Source: Andreprevotia lacus DSM 23236 (GTDB lineage: Bacteria > Pseudomonadota > Gammaproteobacteria > Burkholderiales > Chitinibacteraceae). Taken from it: DNA of 39,199 bases. Below are positions 35,643 to 39,199 of the stretch, piece by piece (positions within the stretch are counted from its first letter, which is position 1; every line of letters begins with the position of its first letter). The translations under genes were made by a program, and so were the position numbers. Below the pieces are notes generated by a model, which made no database searches, was not told the origin of the DNA, and saw only the letters and a list, made by a program, of their open reading frames with translations. Location of the stretch: the NCBI RefSeq assembly GCF_900176275.1, contig NZ_FWXD01000032.1:1-39199 (forward strand), given 5' to 3'.

Positions 35643-36940
35643 GCTTGGTTTTCCAGTTCAGTTGCCGCGATTATCCCACGAGCAGCGATCAATCCGCTGC
35701 GCACCGCGCCTTCCAGCGTGGCGGGATAATCACCGGCGGTATAGTCGCCAGCTAGCCACAAGGTCGGGTCATCCGTTGCATTGGCTGGTCGGGGCAGATT
35801 CGGCGTGCAGGCAAAGGTGGCGCGCTTCTCACTGATCACGCGCGTCCAGGTCGGCTCGCCCCAGCCGAACCATTGCCGCATTTCGGCCGCGATGGCCTGA
35901 GTGAGTTCCTGCTGGCTCAACGCGCTATGCGCCCCGCGTGCCGACAGCACCACGGCAATCAGCCCCGGCATGCCGTGCGTATGGTTGCGGTCAAACACCC
36001 ATTGCGCCAAGCCGCTCGATACGCCGACCATGGGCTGCGGCAAAGCCACATCCGCAGCGTATTGCAGGTACAGCGTCACGATGGGCTGGTAATCCCATGC
36101 GGTCAGCTGGGCCAGCGCAGCCTGCGCCGCACCCACATCGGCCAGCGCCATGCCTAGCCGATGCGGGGGCAATGCGCATACGACGGCATCGAAGTGCTCG
36201 CCTTCGATCTGCCAGCCACCCGCAGTCCGCACCATGCCGCGTATCGTAGTCCCCAGCCTGACCTCGCCACCTTGCGATTGCACAAACCGCGCGGCGGCAT
36301 CGGGAAACAGCGCCGAAAAATCCAGCCTGGGGAACAACAGATCGGATGCCGCTCGCGCACCACCCAAGCTATCTCGCAAGGTGTTGAACAGCACTTGCGT
36401 CGATGCCGCTTCCAGCGGGGTATTGAGCGCAGCCACCGTCAGCGGCCGCCAGAATGATTCGATCAGGGTTGTCGGCTGGCGTTGCTGCAGCAACCAGTCT
36501 GCTGCCGGTAGATCAGCCTGCAACCGCCAGTTGCGGCCCTGCGCCCAGCGCACGGCTCGAATCAGCGCCCAGCGTTCAGCCCAGCTCAGCCCTTTTGCCC
36601 GCAACAGCCCCAGCGCCAGATGCAACGGTGCCGGCAACGACGCGCAGCGCAAATGAAAATCCGGCAGCACACGCAAATCCATAGGCGTGCGCAGAAAAGC
36701 CGTTTCCGGTGCGACGCCCACCTGTGTCATCAGATCAAGCAAGGTGGTGTAGCCACCAATCAGCAGATGCTGGCCGTTGTCGATCTCGCGCCCGTCAATG
36801 CTGATACGGCGCGCCCGCCCGCCCAGCACCGGGCCGGCTTCGAACACGCATACCTTGCGCCCAGCCGCAGCCAGCGCGGTTGCCGCAGCCATGCCGGCAT
36901 AACCGCCACCGAGCACGGCCACGGTCTGGCGTGTCGTCAT
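35639..36940 (-). CDS. hpnE: HpnE, FAD-dependent hydroxysqualene dehydroxylase
   Basis: The 433-residue phytoene-desaturase-like flavoprotein has an N-terminal FAD motif AVLGGGYAGMAAA (8-20), E35 of the ADP-binding strand end (VFEAGPVLGGRA) and a C-terminal FAD contact LAGDYTAGDYPATLEGAVRSG region near 390-410. In the HpnC-HpnD-HpnE route it reduces hydroxysqualene to squalene for hopanoids. It follows hpnD by seven bases with almost no Shine-Dalgarno, so it probably depends on coupled translation. A carotenoid-type desaturase is the alternative; the hpnD neighbour favours HpnE. Confidence 0.85.
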   Translation of the reverse strand: MTTRQTVAVLGGGYAGMAAATALAAAGRKVCVFEAGPVLGGRARRISIDGREIDNGQHLLIGGYTTLLDLMTQVGVAPETAFLRTPMDLRVLPDFHLRCASLPAPLHLALGLLRAKGLSWAERWALIRAVRWAQGRNWRLQADLPAADWLLQQRQPTTLIESFWRPLTVAALNTPLEAASTQVLFNTLRDSLGGARAASDLLFPRLDFSALFPDAAARFVQSQGGEVRLGTTIRGMVRTAGGWQIEGEHFDAVVCALPPHRLGMALADVGAAQAALAQLTAWDYQPIVTLYLQYAADVALPQPMVGVSSGLAQWVFDRNHTHGMPGLIAVVLSARGAHSALSQQELTQAIAAEMRQWFGWGEPTWTRVISEKRATFACTPNLPRPANATDDPTLWLAGDYTAGDYPATLEGAVRSGLIAARGIIAATELENQA

Positions 36941-36947
36941 GGCAGGA

Positions 36948-37784
36948 TCAGGCGAACCAGTAGGTTTTCCACGCCAGCCACAATTTGCGGATGGGCGTGA
37001 GTGACAGCCGCTGGTTCAGTACCTTCTGCGGGCCGTCGCGCTTGATTTCGTCCAAAGTAGCGCGATAAATCGCGGCCATCATCAGGCCGGTACGCTGCTT
37101 TTTCTTGTCCACCTTGGGCAGCTGCCCGATGGCCTTGGCATACCATTGCTCGGCGCGCTCGATCTGGAACTGCATGAGCTCGCGGAAGGCATCGGTTTCA
37201 CGGTAATGCTGGATGTCGGCCGCTGGCACATTGAAACGCTGCAGGTCTTCCACCGGCAGGTAGATGCGGCCACGGCGGGCATCTTCGCCCACATCGCGGA
37301 TGATGTTGGTGAGCTGGAAGGCAATGCCCAGATCGTGCGCGTATTGCTCGGTACGCGGGTCGGTATACCCAAAAATGCGCGCGGCCAGCAACCCCACCAC
37401 CGATGCAACGCGGTAGCAGTACTTCTGCAGGTCGGCAAAGCTGTTGTAGCGCGCCTGCTCCAGGTCCATCTGCATGCCATCGATGATTTCGATGAAATGC
37501 TTGTGCGGCAGCGCATAGGCTGCAATCTGCGGCTGCAGCGCTTGCGTGACCGGATGCTGCGGTTTGCCAGCATACAGATTATCCAGCTCGGCCCGCCACC
37601 AGTTCAGCTTGGTCAGCGCCACGTTCTCGTCGGTGCATTCGTCGACCACGTCATCGACCTCGCGGCAGAACGCATACAGCGCGGTGATCGCACGGCGCTG
37701 CTCCAGCGGCAGGAAGCGGAAGCTGTAATAGAAGCTCGAACCGCTGGCGGCGGCCTTGTCTTCGCAGTATTGATCCGGCGTCAC
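36948..37784 (-). CDS. hpnD: HpnD, presqualene diphosphate synthase
   Basis: The 278-residue squalene/phytoene synthase-family protein has both Asp-rich metal motifs intact: DDVVDE (44-49) and DVGED (165-169). It condenses two farnesyl diphosphates to presqualene diphosphate. Start is GTG at 37784, whose GTGA overlaps the aroC stop; the longer frame upstream is aroC sequence. A phytoene synthase (crtB) is similar in sequence, but the adjacent hpnE supports HpnD. No hpnC is present in this window. Confidence 0.87.
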   Translation of the reverse strand: MTPDQYCEDKAAASGSSFYYSFRFLPLEQRRAITALYAFCREVDDVVDECTDENVALTKLNWWRAELDNLYAGKPQHPVTQALQPQIAAYALPHKHFIEIIDGMQMDLEQARYNSFADLQKYCYRVASVVGLLAARIFGYTDPRTEQYAHDLGIAFQLTNIIRDVGEDARRGRIYLPVEDLQRFNVPAADIQHYRETDAFRELMQFQIERAEQWYAKAIGQLPKVDKKKQRTGLMMAAIYRATLDEIKRDGPQKVLNQRLSLTPIRKLWLAWKTYWFA

Positions 37785-38881
37785 GCGATTTTCCCGGGGA
37801 TGCGCGGGGTATCGACGTGCACATCGCCACACTGGGCGCGGTGGCGCAGCGCATGGTCGATCAGGGTCAGTGCCAGCATGGCTTCGGCAATCGGCGTGGC
37901 ACGGATGCCCACGCAAGGGTCGTGGCGACCGGTGGTTGCCATCAGCACTGAATTACCCTGCTTGTCGATGGAGCGACGTTCCTGCGCGATGCTCGACGTC
38001 GGCTTCACGGCGATATTGACCACGATGTCCTGGCCGGTGGAAATGCCGCCCAGAATGCCGCCGGCCTCATTGCTGGCAAAGCCTTGCGGGGTCAGCTCAT
38101 CGCAATGCTGCGAGCCCTTCTGCGCCACCGACTTGAAGCCGGCACCGATTTCCACGCCCTTCACGGCATTGATGTTCATCATGTTGAACGCGATATCGGC
38201 ATCGAGGCGGTCGTACACCGGCTCACCCCAACCCACCGGCACGTTCTCGGCCACTACGGTGATCTTGGCGCCGACCGAATCGCGCTCCTTGCGGATCGCA
38301 TCCATATAGTCTTCCAGCTGCTGGATGATGCCGGCGTTGGGCGAGAAGAACGGGTTGTTGCCCACCTCGTCCCAGCTCTCGAACGGAATTTCGAGTTCGC
38401 CCAGCTGGCTCATATAGCCACGGATCACCACGCCGAACTTTTCCTTCAGCCACTTCTTGGCAATCGCCCCTGCGGCAACACGCACGGCCGTTTCGCGCGC
38501 CGAAGAACGGCCGCCACCGCGATAGTCGCGGATGCCGTACTTGTGCCAGTAGGTATAGTCGGCATGGCCCGGGCGGAAGGTCTCGACGATCTTGCCGTAG
38601 TCCTGGCTACGCTGGTCGGTATTGCGGATCAGCAGTGCAATTGGCGTGCCGGTGGTCTTGCCTTCGAATACGCCGGACAGGATCTCGACCGCATCGGCCT
38701 CTTTGCGCTGGGTGACGTGGCGGCTGGTGCCCGGCTTGCGACGATCCAGTTCAGTCTGGATATCCTCGACCGAAATCTCCAGACCGGGAGGGCAGCCATC
38801 GACGATGCAGCCGATACCCGGCCCATGTGATTCACCAAACGAAGTAACGGTAAACAACAAACCTATCGTATTGCCGGACAT
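37781..38881 (-). CDS. aroC: Chorismate synthase
   Basis: The 366-residue protein is full length. It starts [21 protein letters not shown] with the FGESHG signature (His19) and contains the later signatures [11 protein letters not shown] and the Arg/His residues that bind FMN and EPSP. It makes chorismate from 5-enolpyruvylshikimate-3-phosphate with reduced FMN, the last step of the shikimate pathway. ATG 38881 has GGAGAGGG upstream. It is the first gene of the aroC-hpnD-hpnE-SDR-yoaA-mltG chain, and its TGA overlaps the hpnD GTG. Confidence 0.97.
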   Translation of the reverse strand: MSGNTIGLLFTVTSFGESHGPGIGCIVDGCPPGLEISVEDIQTELDRRKPGTSRHVTQRKEADAVEILSGVFEGKTTGTPIALLIRNTDQRSQDYGKIVETFRPGHADYTYWHKYGIRDYRGGGRSSARETAVRVAAGAIAKKWLKEKFGVVIRGYMSQLGELEIPFESWDEVGNNPFFSPNAGIIQQLEDYMDAIRKERDSVGAKITVVAENVPVGWGEPVYDRLDADIAFNMMNINAVKGVEIGAGFKSVAQKGSQHCDELTPQGFASNEAGGILGGISTGQDIVVNIAVKPTSSIAQERRSIDKQGNSVLMATTGRHDPCVGIRATPIAEAMLALTLIDHALRHRAQCGDVHVDTPRIPGKIA

Positions 38882-38932
38882 GCCCTCTCCTGCTGGTGCG
38901 CACGGCACCGGTGTATCCCTTTGAATGCACGC

Positions 38933-38941
38933 ATTTTACCA
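38933..38941 (-). promoter_or_regulatory. Possible extended -10 promoter for the aroC operon
   Basis: On the minus strand TGGTAAAAT has a TGn extension before a -10 TAAAAT (38933-38938). No good -35 was found. The start would be near 38926, about 45 bases before the aroC ATG. Confidence 0.4.
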
Positions 38942-38986
38942 CGCCGTCACCCCACCCCGGCAGGTGTACGTTTCTCACCCACAAAG

Positions 38987-39017
38987 CAAAAACCCCCTGC
39001 CTTGGGCAGGGGGTTTG
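38987..39017 (-). terminator. rRNA operon terminator
   Basis: A 12-base-pair stem (AAACCCCCTGCC/GGCAGGGGGTTT) with a three-base loop is followed on the minus strand by further T. It lies about 10 bases beyond the 5S 3' end. Confidence 0.85.
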
Positions 39018-39026
39018 CATGGGGAG

Positions 39027-39138
39027 TCTGGCGATGTCCTACTTTCACACGGGTATCCGCACTATCATCGGCGCTAAGTCGTTTCACGGTCCTGTTCGGG
39101 ATGGGAAGGCGTGGGGCCAACTCGCTATGGTCGCCAGA
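39027..39138 (-). rRNA. rrf: 5S ribosomal RNA
   Basis: The minus strand reads as a bacterial 5S: start TCTGGCGACCATAGCGAG, core CCCATCCCGAACAGGACCGTG, then GATAGTGCGG and GAAAGTAGGACATCGCCAGA, whose ends pair. Length is about 112 bases. The 39139-39199 stretch upstream is the 23S-5S spacer, so the rest of the rRNA operon lies beyond the window. The exact ends are estimated from pairing. Confidence 0.95.
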
Positions 39139-39199
39139 CGTAACTGGTTGAGTTACGACTGTTAGTCATGACTCTGATTCGATAGAAGAAGCATACTGC

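Noticed and set aside
1-39199. CRISPR array, prophage or tRNA genes
   Set aside because: No regularly spaced direct repeats, phage genes or cloverleaf sequences were seen; the only structural RNA found is the 5S at the right end.

Overview
The window is about 62% GC chromosomal DNA from a betaproteobacterium, most likely of the order Neisseriales (Chromobacteriaceae or Chitinibacteraceae type). The reasons are the protein families present (TamA/TamB, a PsrA-type fatty-acid regulon, L-Ara4N genes, HpnD/HpnE), the style of the 5S rRNA gene, and densely packed coding DNA with overlapping stops and starts. The genus is not certain.

Left end (1-7.2 kb): the frameshifted tail of an IS4-type transposase runs in from outside the window. 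The translocation and assembly pair tamA-tamB follows on the minus strand. Upstream of tamA is a 730-base stretch without long genes. It holds a compact minus-strand unit: a sigma70-type promoter, a strong Shine-Dalgarno, a 30-codon basic ORF, hairpins and a U-tract terminator. An AT-rich regulatory region with six same-strand ACTAC motifs lies behind it. This is the best candidate for something undescribed.

Fatty acid region (7.2-16.4 kb, minus strand): a periplasmic chalcone-isomerase-like protein, a thiolase, a FadN-type hydroxyacyl-CoA dehydrogenase/enoyl-CoA hydratase fusion, FadL, FadE, and a PsrA-like TetR regulator. The regulator's own promoter carries a near-ideal PsrA-type operator. 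Together these give uptake and beta-oxidation of long-chain fatty acids under one repressor.

Middle (16.5-29.7 kb, plus strand): a three-gene betaine/choline-type ABC importer (binding protein, permease, ATPase), an ADP-ribosylglycohydrolase, alaS with its terminator, an Smr-domain protein, then arnT-arnB-arnC-arnA(formyltransferase)-arnA(dehydrogenase) for 4-amino-4-deoxy-L-arabinose modification of lipid A. ArnA is split into two genes and arnD is absent here.

Right end (29.9-39.2 kb): a lipoprotein zinc metallopeptidase (M30-like) and a small secreted partner on the plus strand meet tail-to-tail a minus-strand chain. That chain is aroC-hpnD-hpnE-SDR-yoaA/dinG-mltG, in which nearly every junction overlaps. 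The 3' end of an rRNA operon (5S plus terminator) closes the window upstream of aroC.
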